A program made the position numbers and the translations under genes. A model generated the notes under the pieces. That model saw only the letters and a program-made list of their open reading frames with translations. It was not told the DNA's origin and did not search any database. From the NCBI GenBank assembly GCA_965644315.1, contig CBFFRQ010000060.1, positions 1 through 38,382 on the forward strand: a DNA stretch of 38,382 nt. Direction: 5' to 3'. The stretch comes from Caecitellus pseudoparvulus (lineage: Eukaryota; Bigyra: Bicosoecida). Below, piece after piece: positions 10,401 to 19,488 of the stretch (position 1 is its first letter; every line of letters begins with the position of its first letter).

Positions 10401-11477
10401 TTCAAAAAATGCATTCTCGTTTCACAGATTTTCTCGATTCAGAGGCCTCCGCTGGCCTCAATGAGACACGGCCCTGCAGCAGAACTTCGAAGGCGCTGGC
10501 CTTGCTGCACTGCACTCGTGCCCGCCCTGCCCTGAGCACAGATGGAGGGTCAAGTGCCTGGTTCGCCTCCAAACTGCACGTGTACTTGGAGTTCACACCC
10601 AATGGCCGCCTCACCGGCCTTGTCGTGGCTCACGACATGGTGCGGAAACCCACCCGCTCCGCCGCACCTCTCACGCGCAGCACAGCCCTCCCCCTGCCCT
10701 GCACAGGATCCCCCCGTGAACATCCCCAAGCCGTTGTGGGGGCGTGCTCCGCCCTCACGAGCCCTCACAGCGCCATCCTGTGTCCCAGACTGGGCCTTTC
10801 GGCCTCCCAGCCAGCCAGGCAGCAACGCACGTGAGCGCCCTGTAACCGCCTCACCGCACGCTGGCCCCTGCCCTGCCTCTTGCGCCTGCCAGCGCGGCTT
10901 CCGAGAAGTGTCCATTGCAGCACAGGCACTGTTCGGCCAGGGGGCGCCCCCCCCTGGCGCCATGGCCGCGTCAGCGCTCCGGCCTGCCCCCATACACACC
11001 GGCCATGGCTTGCACGACAGGCCTGTGCTGCTGCTGCCCTCTGTCCAGTCGGCTTTCCCGCCGCAAGACGCCCAGCCTGTGCGCGATGCAACGCAGAGCT
11101 TCAGCCTGCCTGCTCCGCTGTGCGCCTCTGCGGACAGCGGCGGTGCGGGGCTCACGCCGGCGGCTGCGTTTGAAGGGCGCTCCGCCTCCCCCCTGCACGG
11201 CCGCGATGGCGCGACAGCTCTGCCTCGTCGCGACAGCTCAGATCCGCCCCACGCCTCGGCCACCTTCGCCCCAGCCCCGTGCTGCGTCACCCTGCGCCCG
11301 ACCTTGCTCGCGGTGCCGCCGGCGCCCTGCAGCGTCACCACGGATGACCCACGCCCCGCCTCGCCGCCTGACGTCACCCTGGAGGCCCCCAGCTGGGGCC
11401 ACCTTCGTTCTGCTGCTCGTTTGGCGCCGGGGGCACAGGCGGTGCCAGCACACCCCCTGCACTCTGTCCAATTCTGA
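4467..11477 (+). CDS. Unrecognised host gene, second intron occupied by a transposon
   Basis: I do not recognise this protein. The model has four exons: 4467-5090, 5171-5438, 10386-10639 and 10707-11477 (1917 nt, 638 residues). Introns are 5091-5170 (80 nt, GTGAGG donor, phase 0), 5439-10385 (4947 nt, GTGTGT donor, GCCTGCAG acceptor, phase 1) and 10640-10706 (67 nt, phase 0). All phases agree. An alternative acceptor at 10427 would also stay in frame. The start is the first in-frame ATG of the first exon. A small Cys cluster, C-x3-C-x2-C, lies near residue 121, and the last exon is Pro/Ala-rich and probably disordered. The long intron holds a complete two-gene DNA transposon. Without it the intron would be 79 nt, like its neighbours, so the insertion looks recent relative to the gene. 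CSN1 starts 127 bp downstream. Confidence 0.6.
5484..5486. repeat. Left target-site duplication TTA
   Basis: This TTA lies 45 nt inside the host intron. It matches the TTA at 10352-10354 on the other side of the transposon. Three-base TTA or TAA duplications are characteristic of PIF/Harbinger insertion. A 3-bp match alone is weak; the 79-nt reconstructed intron is what makes it convincing. Confidence 0.5.
5487..6084. other. 5' noncoding part of the Harbinger element
   Basis: About 600 bp of comparatively AT-rich DNA separates the proposed left end from the transposase start codon. Open frames here have no coding character. It should contain the transposase promoter and terminal or subterminal binding sites. 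A 13-bp word at 5627-5639 is repeated inverted at 10270-10282 near the other end. Confidence 0.45.
6085..7818 (+). CDS. PIF/Harbinger DDE transposase, C-terminus frameshifted
   Basis: This is the nuclease that would cut and rejoin the element ends. The first ATG in frame is 6085 and the frame runs 577 codons. The DDE triad is visible: D317 in GSVDDTHVRAY, D398 in AADSGFRPGY, and E441 in VKVECAFGELKNRFRIL. The last block is the hallmark of Harbinger DDE-4 nucleases (known family patterns DGTHI, DSGYP, VERAFGRLKGRF). An N-terminal region of about 250 residues precedes the core. From about 7654 the coding signal moves to the -1 frame, where a protein-like tail runs to a stop at 7911-7913 with an acidic end (EGDEGSDWEGD). 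In the original frame the last 50 or so residues look random. A single lost C in the C5 tract 7654-7658 would explain this. The catalytic core is intact. Confidence 0.85.
   Translation: MSGMQFLVSFLLLRRRQHVRRLQALQALIATEAALLLAVVAMADEDGHEQAVPLPCFDEDCALEEGVRASARGRTNPLAGLASGVRTWVARQHGVPLEEHEVCTTPHTVLQYTMKQLCSVGVNTILALSVWFMKSSAPKLWYRWVMHSILPVEVEAHAVELAGDEPAEEPDSQEHRTWQRQLRRHREDCLHEHCSRLGACERPMVQQQPSVADWWGAVDSSFCGQGCTFSWLEACCLGVHYMCKGFNMRAGQEAFTGASKSTCSRILKVFLRSISSSMFEQQVYMPAPDSGEWMESVRLNFALSGMQLPCVAGSVDDTHVRAYISEDSGKGVYINKDGVASVSAQCMVSGHGLFWQADIGYAGAESDRGKLIRSPMFAAMVGNPSLRPCPLPYTLAADSGFRPGYTFLLLPFDQRDTDVVQPNHLVTIFHDALLHIRVKVECAFGELKNRFRILNNTANGNLGPAAVALRLRVAVALHNFVLRALPLRASVWHALDVTAPGTVWGDLLEEATAKVVEDLLEAQPPSWSMPSAMGWKTQVLELALGQLPPTPSSSMLGFSIAPSWWALPSGAARELKS
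7654..7913 (+). pseudogene. Displaced C-terminal coding tail of the transposase (-1 frame)
   Basis: This frame continues the transposase after a one-base shift in a poly-C tract. Its codon choice resembles the upstream transposase. It ends in an acidic segment 20 bp before the stop of the opposing gene, a tidy converging layout. It is either a real one-base deletion in this copy or an assembly error. A canonical -1 slippery heptamer is not present, so programmed frameshifting is unlikely. Confidence 0.55.
7934..10154 (-). CDS. Second Harbinger-element protein, unrecognised
   Basis: This gene reads leftward from an ATG at 10154-10152. Exon 1 is 10154-9818 and exon 2 is 9744-7934, separated by a 73-nt intron (9745-9817) with donor GTTCGT and acceptor CCCGCAG. 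The phase joins perfectly, giving 715 residues. In Harbinger elements the partner gene normally encodes a Myb/SANT-like protein that takes the transposase to the nucleus and binds the ends. Here I see no convincing tryptophan-repeat Myb helix. There are N-terminal basic clusters (GRKRPRNAR), a central ordered region of about 250 residues, a Gly/Ser/Ala-rich linker, and a C-terminal charged segment (EKRQVAEEAARERQAQQ) that could form a coiled coil. A partner role is inferred from position. It converges on the transposase. Confidence 0.75.
10352..10354. repeat. Right target-site duplication TTA
   Basis: This is the second copy of the TTA found at 5484-5486. From here 31 nt of host intron remain (10355-10385), ending in a CCTGCAG acceptor. 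Confidence 0.5.
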
Positions 11478-11604
11478 CCATATGTCCAATTCACTCCTCA
11501 CACCACTATCCACTCTCCCACGGACCCATGACGCCCGCAGCTCCCACGCCCCGCCAACTTGCCTAGCAGACACCTCTGTCAGCGGCTGGACTTGCGCTGC
11601 TGCC
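11478..11604. promoter_or_regulatory. Short intergenic region upstream of CSN1
   Basis: This gap of 127 bp separates the stop of the transposon-bearing gene from the CSN1 start codon. It must hold both the upstream 3' end and the CSN1 promoter. It is C-rich and pyrimidine-rich; no TATA or other motif is evident. Confidence 0.3.
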
Positions 11605-13178
11605 ATGGCACAGGAGAGCAAAGGCGGCAGCGCCGCGCCGGCGGCACAGGCACAGCCCGCCGGCACACCCTCCACACAGGACTTGCTGGCCACGTACTCT
11701 GGTCATGGCCTGTACAGGCGCCTGCAACTGCTGGCACAGACAAAGCAGCCCGAGGCAGACGTTGCCCTGGTGGCTCTGCTGGACGCCATCAAGAGCGAGG
11801 GCACCAACCTGGAGCTGTACGAGAGGGTGTGCGGCGCAGCAGGCCAGCCAATGGACGACAGCTTTGTGGCGGCCTCCGCGGCCAAGGCACAGCAGGACGC
11901 CCTTGTCTTGGAGCGGCAACTGAACATCGCCACCGCAAACCAAGTCCGCGACAACATCCGCGTGCGTGCAGGGGCTGCGAGTGCTTGGCGTGGTGGCGGC
12001 GCACGCAGCGTTTCCACGGCACCCCTCCACGCCGCCCACAGACTGCCCTGATGGCGCATGGAGAGTTCAAGTACGCTGCCGGGGATCTACAGGCTGCGTT
12101 GAAGAGCTTCGTGCGCGCCCGTGACTACTCGTCCGCTGCCGCGGCTGGGCAGACGTACTTGGCCATCGTGCGCGTCTGCCTCGAGCTCAAGCACTGGTCT
12201 CATGTGGATGTGTACGCCAACAAGATCAGGTCCTCTGCGGCCTGCAAGGAGGACTCGTGCGTGATAGGCCACGTGCCCTTTCCAGCTCAGCGTGCGCCAC
12301 CCGCACCAGCTGCCGCCGTCACAGGGTGCTGCAGGCGCAAGTGTCTGTGGCTCGCGGCTTGTCCCACCTGGGCCGCCGGGACTTCTACGCTGCCGCCCAC
12401 GCCCTGGCTGACACGACGAGCGACCTGGGCAGCACCTTTACCGCCTTTGCCACCATGGCAGACGTCGCGGCATACTTGGCCCTGGCAGCGCTCGCCACCT
12501 TCTCACGCGAGGAGCTAAAGCAAGGCCTCCTGGAGCGCAAGAGCCTGAGGGCGTTCTGGGAGGCGAACGCCCTCGCAAAGACGGCAGTGGAGGGCCTCGT
12601 GCACTCCGAGTACGCCTCCTGCTTCCGCAGCATCACACAGCTCATGGTGCGTGGGAGACGCACAGTGGCGACCGGGCGCACTGCGTTTGACACCCGCACA
12701 CCCACTGCACCACCCCCCTCCTTTCCCTGCACCTCAGGCAACCCTGCAAGTGGACCCGTGGGTCGGTGGCAACCTGCGGCACCTCTTGGTCGCCATCCGA
12801 GCACGGGCCATGGTGCTGTACTGCGGGCCATACAAGACCATCTCCCTGGCCACCATGGCCAGCGCCCTGGACATGCCCGTGGCCAACCTCACGTCAGAAG
12901 TCGCGGGGCTCATTGCCGATGGCCGCCTGCAGTTCCGCATCGACTCGGCCAAGGGCCAGCTGCTGGCCAAGCACACCGACCCCCGCACTGCAGCGTACGC
13001 ACACGCCGAGGAGGTGGCAGACGCCTTCGTTGCCAAGGCCCAAGGCCTCGCGTTGAAGGCTGCCTTTGATCTGCACTCGCTCAGCGTGGGGCCCAAAGTG
13101 CCGCCGCCCAAGGGGCTCGCGCCACAGCAGGCTGAGGGGGTGGCCGGCTTCCCAGGCTTCTCGCCAGGCTTCCTGTGA
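11605..13178 (+). CDS. CSN1: COP9 signalosome complex subunit 1 (CSN1/GPS1)
   Basis: CSN1 is a scaffold subunit of the COP9 signalosome, which removes NEDD8 from cullin-RING ubiquitin ligases. Exons are 11605-11961, 12042-12256, 12325-12646 and 12738-13178, with introns of 80, 68 and 91 nt; all phases fit and give 444 residues, close to the usual 450-500. Seen in the protein: an Ala/Gln-rich leader, then ATYSGHGLYRRLQLLA, matching the family's YSG-RI-RL-FIA start. The helical-repeat segment GDLQAALKSFVRARDY follows. Exon 3 carries ALATFSREELKQGLL and YASCFRSI, and the PCI winged helix lies in exons 3-4. The C-terminus has FDLHSLSVGPK. The related proteasome lid subunit Rpn7 is the main alternative, but the N-terminal YSG motif and the RARDY repeat favour CSN1. 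Confidence 0.88.
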
Positions 13179-13433
13179 TGGGCCGCGCACAGAGAGGGCA
13201 GAGGGAGCGCACACGGCGCCCGGCCACAAATTCAACTTGCACCCAGGGAATGCCTGCCACCCCACCTGCCACGGGCCCTGCAGGCGTCACGCTGCGAGAA
13301 AGACCAGACCACCTGCTCTGAGCCAGCCGCACCAGTTTGTGTGCCACTGCGTCACCCATGGCCCACGCGTCCATGTCAGGAGTGCCAGCTGGCAGCTCGT
13401 CAGCTTCCAGGTTCGCCTCCATGCCAGGAGCCC
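13179..13433. other. Intergenic stretch
   Basis: This gap of about 255 bp lies between CSN1 and the EH-domain gene. Frames here are open by chance only. It presumably carries the CSN1 3' end and the promoter and leader of the next gene. Confidence 0.35.
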
Positions 13434-16400
13434 ATGGTATGGACGCTGTGCCAGGCTGTGTGCTGCTGCCGCTGCTCACGAAGCTGCCACGCCTGCGCAG
13501 TGTGGGTGCCCTCGCCCCAGCAAGTCGCGACGTTCGAATGGTACTTTGACCAAGCGAACAAAGAAGGAGGTAGCACGCTGAGTGGCAAGGATACCGTTGC
13601 ATTCCTGAAGACCTCTGGCCTCCCCGTGGACACTCTGCGGCAGGTGAGGCGTGCGGAAGTTGCAGCGCATGCCACGGACACCGCTATCACGAGCCCCTCG
13701 CGCCCCCGACCCTCGAGTGCAGGTATGGAACGTCGCGAGTGATGGAAAGACGACCCTGTCCAAGGGTGCCTTCCGCGTAGCTTGCCGCCTCGTGGCACTG
13801 GCGCAAGCAGGTGTGGCCCAGCCCAGCGCCGGCGCAGTCAACACACACTGTGACCACCCCGCCATGCCGAAGTTTGAGGGCTTCACGCCCCCTGCGCCTG
13901 CACCCAAAGCCTCCTCTGTGGCCTCTGCTGCGTCTGCCTCCACGACTGGCGCGTCGGCCTCTTGGGCCGTCTCTGCCGAAGACGCTGCGAAGCTCAAGAC
14001 AGTCTTCGTGGCACAGAAGCCAGACTCCAATGGCTTGCTCTCAGCGCAGGTGGCTGCCGGCGTGCTGCGCCGGTCAGGCCTGGAGCCCGATCAGCTGCGC
14101 ACAGCCTTCCGCCTCGCAGACGTCGGCGGCGACAATGCCCTGGACGAGAAGGAGTTCACAGTAGCCATGCAGCTGGTGCTGGGCGTCGCCAAGCGCGGCC
14201 GCACCATGCCCGACACCCTGCCGCCCGAGCTGCGTGCCTTCATCTCGGGTGCTGCGCCACCAGCTCCCAAGCCCGTCATGGGCTCCTCCACCTCGGCTAG
14301 CCGCCTCTCTGGCGCCTTTGCTGCCCTCGACCTGGACCTCAAGCCCAAGTCCAAGCCAAAGCCCGCACCGACACCCCCCCCCGCCGCTGACCCAGCACCA
14401 AGCCCTGCGCCTGCACCTGCACCCCAGCCAGCACCTCAGCCAGCACCAGTGCAAGCGCCATCCCCTGGCCACACAGCTCCCCCTCGAGCAGGCAGCACGG
14501 CCACTCACGGCAGCGGTGGCATGCACCACAGCCACGCCTCACTGCCAGGGCAGTCCCCCAGCCCAGGCAGCCAACGGCACCATGCAACGGCCAGTGCAGG
14601 GGTGTCCGAGGGCGCTCTCGCGGCCGGTGCCACAGGCGTGGTGAGCGCTGCCAAAGAAGTCAACAGCGGGCTGCAGAGTCACCTGGCCAGCCAACGCAGC
14701 ATGACGGCTGCCACCGGCGAAGCCCTCGACGCAGCCCTGAGCACCCTGCAGGCGCTGTCCACAGAACGGGACCAGCTGAATGCCAGCATCGCAGCGCTCA
14801 AGACCCGCGCTGAGAAGGATGCCGCCGAGCTCTCCACTGTGCTGTCCCAGGTGCAGGAGCTGCAGGGCGCGCTGGCCTCCTTGCGAAGCCAAGCCGCTGC
14901 GCAGCGAGAAGAGACGCAGCAGGGGAGTGACGCCACACACCAGGCCAAGGCGCGCCTGGCCAGCCTGGTGCAGCAAGTGGCGGACGCAGGGGGGCAGACG
15001 CAGCAGCTGTCTGCCGAGCTGGCCCAGTTGGTGGCTGCCGCTCGCGCTAGCTCTGCGAGCACGGCCGCGGCACAGGGCGCCGCTGCCCGACTGCAGGGCG
15101 TGGCCATGCAGCACTCCCACGCCGCGGCGCTGAACCAACAGGAGGTGCAGGCGCTGCAGGCTGCACTGCAAGCCTCCCAGGCAGCCATCGCCACCCTGGA
15201 GAAGGCCAAGGCGGATGCAACGGCAGACGCAGCGGCAAGCCGCAGCCAGGCGGCTGCCGCCGAACAGGTGCTGGCCGAGATGCGATCCAAGGTCGCGGCT
15301 GCCCGCCGGGAGCACGAGAGCAGCCTGCAGCAAAAGGTAGCCCTGGCGGCAGACCTGTCCGCGACCCGGGGCGAGGAGGCTGCCCTCAGCGCAGTGGTGG
15401 CTAGTCTGCAGGCAATCACCGCCGCATCACAGACGCCCGCCCTGCCCCAGGCCGCGCCGGCACCAGCACCAGCACCAGCGCCAGCGGTCCCCCCCTTGAC
15501 TGGACTGGGCTCCCTGCGCTCAGCGTCACCAGGGTCGGAGGCAGCGCTGCCTGCACCACGCCAGGCCCCCTCCCCTGCTCCTGAGGCCCCCTTCTCCGTC
15601 ACTCCCTCACCAGCCCCGGCGCCTGCTCCAGTGCCAGCTTCCAACAAGCCCGCAGCCAGCAGCATGGGCGGTGGCAGCCAGGCTGCTTCGACCCGATCAG
15701 GCACCATGTCCCTGGACGAGGCCTTTGGCTCCATGGGCCTGCCCGAGGCGTCCCCGCTGCCCCCCCTCGGCGGCAGCCCTGATGTGGCGCCGGAGACCAC
15801 GCCAGCCACGCTGGCTGGCTCAGCCACGCCGGCCTCCCCATCACCCGAAACCACCAAACCTGCCGCCGAGCCAGCACTTGCGCCTGTACCTGCGCCTGCA
15901 CCTGCAGCTGGTGTGAACGTGGCAGTCACCGACGCCGACTTTGACTTTGACGATGCGGAAGGCTTTGACGACGAGGGCTTCGGGGACTTCGATGCATCTG
16001 CACCGGCCCCCGCTGCAGCGCACGTGACCCCCGGCACCCCTGCTGAAGCCCCCGTGGCAGAAGAGTCTGCCTCAACGGCTGCTACCGGTTCATCCCCGGT
16101 ACAGGATGGGCAGCCGGAAGCTGAAGGAGGGGCAACAAGTGCTCCTGCGCCAGCGGCACCCTCCGACGATGCCTTCGGAGACGATGCATTTGGTGATGAT
16201 GCATTTGGCGATGATGCTTTCGGGGATGATGCTTTCGGGGACGCTGGGGCTGCTGGTGCGTCGTCCCAAGGTCAGGCTGACCAGGCCGCCTCCAAGCCAG
16301 AGGGGAGCACGGGAGAGGAGGCAGCTTTCGGCGATGGCGAGTTCGGCGATGCGGCCTTTGGTGATGACGCCTTTGGGGATGGGGAGGCAGCCCCCTCTGC

Positions 16401-16536
16401 AGCGCCTGCTGATGATGCCTTCGGGGACGATGCGTTTGGAGATGATGCCTTTGGCGACGCGCCGGCTCCAGCCCCCGTGGCCACCACAGCGGCAGCACCC
16501 GCACCAGACACCTTTGAGGATGATCCATTTGCATGA
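13434..16536 (+). CDS. Eps15/Ede1-like EH-domain endocytic scaffold
   Basis: This protein probably organises clathrin-coated pit assembly at the plasma membrane. The model is ATG 13434-13436, then exons 13521-13643 and 13723-16536, giving 979 residues. EH domain 1 (residues 2-75) includes FEWYFDQANKEG and FLKTSGLPVDTLRQVW. EH domain 2 (about 122-215) has an EF-hand loop DVGGDNALDEKE with acidic residues at positions 1, 5, 9 and 12. EH domains bind NPF peptides (known). A Pro/Ala linker follows, then a long Ala/Gln-rich coiled coil (about 349-605), another Pro-rich stretch, and an acidic tail with repeated DAFGD units (about 857-960). It ends in DPFA, comparable with the DPF motifs by which Eps15 binds the AP-2 ear. 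The first intron (13437-13520, 84 nt) would fall directly after the start codon. The alternative is unspliced read-through from the same ATG, adding 28 Cys-rich residues. Confidence 0.85.
16165..16470 (+). repeat. DAFGD-encoding tandem repeat in the EH-protein tail
   Basis: Two clusters of 15-nt units (gat-gat/gac-gcc/gct-ttc/ttt-ggg/ggc) encode D-D-A-F-G units. They are separated by a spacer of about 130 nt that is rich in Ala, Gln and Glu. Synonymous codons differ between units, so the amino-acid pattern is kept while the DNA has diverged; this points to selection on the DxF motif. Confidence 0.8.
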
Positions 16537-16838
16537 GGACAATGCACCTGTGTGTTCGCGGTTGCCTTGGGCGCTTGCAAGCGTGGAAGGGCAGTGGCGC
16601 CTCGGCGTGGTGAAGTTGCGGAAAATGAGCAGACTGGCGATTCGCCTCTAGCTGCTACTTTTCAAATGCCCGTGCAAACCAAAGCACGCCAAACTGCGTG
16701 CAGACTGATTTTGACTGTGTCCTTGTGCAGTTCTTCCGTGTCTTCCCGCTGCAGCCGCATTTCAGCCGAGAACACAGCTCAGCTTTGTTTGCCTGCTCCC
16801 GCAGCCGAGAACAAGACGCCGATCCAAACACGACAGCC
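16537..16838. other. Intergenic region upstream of the helicase gene
   Basis: This gap is about 300 bp. The helicase frame stays open upstream to at least 16698, but the residues before the chosen ATG have no family character, so I treat it as 5' leader plus promoter. No clear motif is seen. Confidence 0.4.
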
Positions 16839-19019
16839 ATGCCGTCCGACGCCAGCGCCAAGAAGGTGAAAAAGGAGAAGAAGGAAAAGAAGGAGAAGAA
16901 GGACAAAAAGGCCAAGAAGGAGCGCGGCTCCAAGCGCTCCCGCGAGGTGGAGGTGGTCTCCGGAGATGCAGCTGAGGCTGCCGCGGCGACAACCCCTGCC
17001 GCCTCCCCTGACGCTGTTCCTGCAGCACGCAAGCGCCCCCGCACACGCTCCATGGGCAGCGTGGATGACGACCCGGCTGTGTCCAGCATGCTGGGCAGCA
17101 AGGCCGCTGCTGCCGCTGCCGGCGACGGCTCTGGCTCGGAAGACGACTCCAAGGCTGCGGAAATCGGTGGCAAGACCTCCCCGCTGTCGCGCTTCCCGCT
17201 GTCAGACGTGACGGTCAAGGCGCTGCACGCTCGCGGCATCAAGAGCCTCTTCCCCATTCAAGCAAGCACCTTCGCGCCTCTGTTTGGCGGGTCAGACCTC
17301 ATCGGCCGTGCACGCACAGGCATGGGCAAGACGCTGGCCTTCGTGCTGCCCACCATTGAACAGCTGCTGCAGGCGCCAGGCGGCCCCGTGCGCCGCGCAG
17401 GGGGCGCAGGCCCCGCCATCCTCGTCATGGCACCCACCCGTGAGCTGGCCAAGCAGGTCGCGTCTGACTTCGAGCTGACCGCCCCCACCCTGCGCACGCT
17501 GGTGGTGTACGGCGGGACGGGGTACGAGCCCCAGCGCCGGGCCATGCGCAGCGGCATTGAGATCGTCGTGGGCACGCCCGGGCGCATCAAGGACCACGCC
17601 CAGAACGGCACGTTGAACTTGGAGAACCTCACCCACGTCGTGCTGGACGAGGCCGACCAGATGCTGGACATGGGCTTCGCAGACGACATGCGGGAGATCC
17701 TGGACTTCAACCCCTACCTCAACGCCAAGGCGGCTGCTGCGTCAGGTGTCAAGGGCGGCGCAGAGGCCCTCGCAGGCATGTCGGGCTCCAAGCCCCAGGT
17801 GGTGCTGTTCTCCGCCACCCTGCCCTCCTGGTGCAAGGACGTCTCGCGCAAGTATATGACCGACCCCAAGGTCATCAACCTCGTCGTGGAGGGGTCTGGC
17901 GCAGCCAGCAAGGACGTGCAGCACCTGGTGCTGCAGGCGCCCTGGCAAGTGCGCGCCAGCACCACCAACGACCTCATCCGCATGTACTCGGGTGTGAAGG
18001 GGCGCACCATCATCTTCTGCGACACCAAGAAGGACGCCAACGAGCTGAGCGTGGACCCCGCCGTCACCGTGGACTGCGGCGTCCTGCACGGCGACATCAG
18101 CCAGTCCCAGCGTGAGACCACCCTCACCGCCTTCCGCGAAGGGCGTGTCCGGTGCCTCGTCGCCACAGACGTCGCCGCGCGTGGCCTGGACATCAAGGGC
18201 GTGGACCTGGTCGTGCAGCTACAGCCCCCCCAGCGCAACTTCAGCGGCAAGGCGGACGTGGACACGTACGTCCACCGCAGTGGCCGCACTGGGCGAGCGG
18301 GGGCCAAGGGCACCTGCATTACGCTGTACACGCACAGGGACGAACACGTCCTGCGCGAGATCGAGCGCGCCACCAAGAACACTTTCGTGCGCATCGGCGC
18401 ACCCCAGGTGTCGGACCTCGTCGGCGTCGCCGCCAAGGAGACCGTCGCCAGCGTCGTGGGCGTGGACGCCAAGGTCGCCTCTGCATTCGCTGACGCCGCA
18501 CAGGAAGCCCTGGAGGCGTGTGACGGCAATGCCCTGGACACCATCGCCCGCGCCCTCGCTGCCGCCAGCGGGTACACAGACTCCCTCCCCGTCCGGTCCC
18601 TGCTCAGCGCCGCAGACGGCATGGTGACCCTGCAGTACACAGCTGCCCCGCACATGAAGGCGGAGGGCGGCATGCGCTCAGCCAGCTACGTCTGGAACGC
18701 CCTGCGCCGCCACCTGCCCGAGCAGATCGTGGAGAGCATCAAGGGCATGCGTCTGGCCGCCGATGGAACGGCAGCAGTCTTTGACCTGCCCTCCAAGGTC
18801 ATGCCCCAAATCGAGCATGCGCTGGAAGAGCCAACCTCAGGCATCACCAAGTGCGAGACGCTGCCGGAGCTCAAGGCCAAGCCCTCCTTCCAGGGCGCGC
18901 GCGGTGGAGGCCGGGGTGGCGGCCGTGGAGGACGTGGACGTGGTGGTGGCCGAGGTGGCCGAGGCCGTGGCGGCGGCTACGGAGGCCGATCCAGCTCTCG
19001 TGGCCGATCCAGGTGGTGA
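16839..19019 (+). CDS. DEAD-box RNA helicase of the DDX21/DDX50 (Gu) type
   Basis: This is an ATP-dependent RNA helicase, probably nucleolar and active in ribosome biogenesis (family knowledge). It is 726 residues in one exon. The start at 16839 precedes a lysine-rich N-tail (KKVKKEKKEKKEKK), a likely nucleolar signal. Motifs in order: Q-motif region FPLSDVTVKALHARGI, motif I ARTGMGKT (K164), PTREL, TPGR, DEAD (D270), SAT (S325), IIFCDTK, ATDVAARGLD, and HRSGRTGR (H479). After the helicase core comes a GUCT-like domain, which in this subfamily includes a segment resembling SLLSAADGMVTLQYTA. The protein ends in an RGG/GRGG-rich RNA-binding tail. The ARTG form of motif I, the GUCT domain and the RGG tail together point to DDX21/DDX50 rather than other DEAD-box families. 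No intron is visible, unlike most neighbours. Confidence 0.92.
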   Translation: MPSDASAKKVKKEKKEKKEKKDKKAKKERGSKRSREVEVVSGDAAEAAAATTPAASPDAVPAARKRPRTRSMGSVDDDPAVSSMLGSKAAAAAAGDGSGSEDDSKAAEIGGKTSPLSRFPLSDVTVKALHARGIKSLFPIQASTFAPLFGGSDLIGRARTGMGKTLAFVLPTIEQLLQAPGGPVRRAGGAGPAILVMAPTRELAKQVASDFELTAPTLRTLVVYGGTGYEPQRRAMRSGIEIVVGTPGRIKDHAQNGTLNLENLTHVVLDEADQMLDMGFADDMREILDFNPYLNAKAAAASGVKGGAEALAGMSGSKPQVVLFSATLPSWCKDVSRKYMTDPKVINLVVEGSGAASKDVQHLVLQAPWQVRASTTNDLIRMYSGVKGRTIIFCDTKKDANELSVDPAVTVDCGVLHGDISQSQRETTLTAFREGRVRCLVATDVAARGLDIKGVDLVVQLQPPQRNFSGKADVDTYVHRSGRTGRAGAKGTCITLYTHRDEHVLREIERATKNTFVRIGAPQVSDLVGVAAKETVASVVGVDAKVASAFADAAQEALEACDGNALDTIARALAAASGYTDSLPVRSLLSAADGMVTLQYTAAPHMKAEGGMRSASYVWNALRRHLPEQIVESIKGMRLAADGTAAVFDLPSKVMPQIEHALEEPTSGITKCETLPELKAKPSFQGARGGGRGGGRGGRGRGGGRGGRGRGGGYGGRSSSRGRSRW

Positions 19020-19488
19020 GTTTCTGGTCGTGTGCGGCGTTGAACTCTAACGCCACACACGCCTCTCAATGCATCTTTCGCACGTGAAAAACGTGCCATG
19101 TCTAGTCGGTTTTGTGCGATGAGAGCCAGGCATGGGTTGAGGATCGCTGTGAATACTCTGCGCTAAGGTGGGAGACAAAAGCGTGGTGGTGCACTGCACC
19201 AGACTGCAAGCCCAACGCTGCGCAGTTTCTGGCAGACGACGCATTCGCGCAAAATTACCTCTCAGACAGCAAACGGTGCTTCATGGAATCATAGAATAGG
19301 GTGCAGTGCGTCATACCCAGCTTGCCTGGCACTTTGCAGCTGCCAACGTTGTGACTCACTGCACTGCACCAACGCTAGCCCGCTGCAAAGACGCGCAGCG
19401 AGCCGGTCACGTGGTGTCTGAGCCCCCTTGGCTCCTTCCTAAAATAGGTTTCTTGGGACGTTCAAGCACCCCCTTGTATTGGCGTGGC
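19020..19488. other. Intergenic stretch
   Basis: This region of about 470 bp has no convincing coding exon. The downstream frame is open from 19306, but its residues before 19489 lack codon bias and family character. It presumably contains the promoter of the lectin-domain gene. Confidence 0.4.

Noticed and set aside
10428-10430. Acceptor at TTTCACAG (10427) for the transposon-bearing intron
   Set aside because: It is in frame, but the acceptor at 10385 reconstructs a 79-nt ancestral intron and is kept as the main model; the alternative remains possible.
14539-16037. Long minus-strand open frames opposite the EH-domain gene
   Set aside because: They mirror the Ala/Gln/Pro-rich coding strand and have no family character; such shadows are expected in GC-rich repetitive coding DNA.
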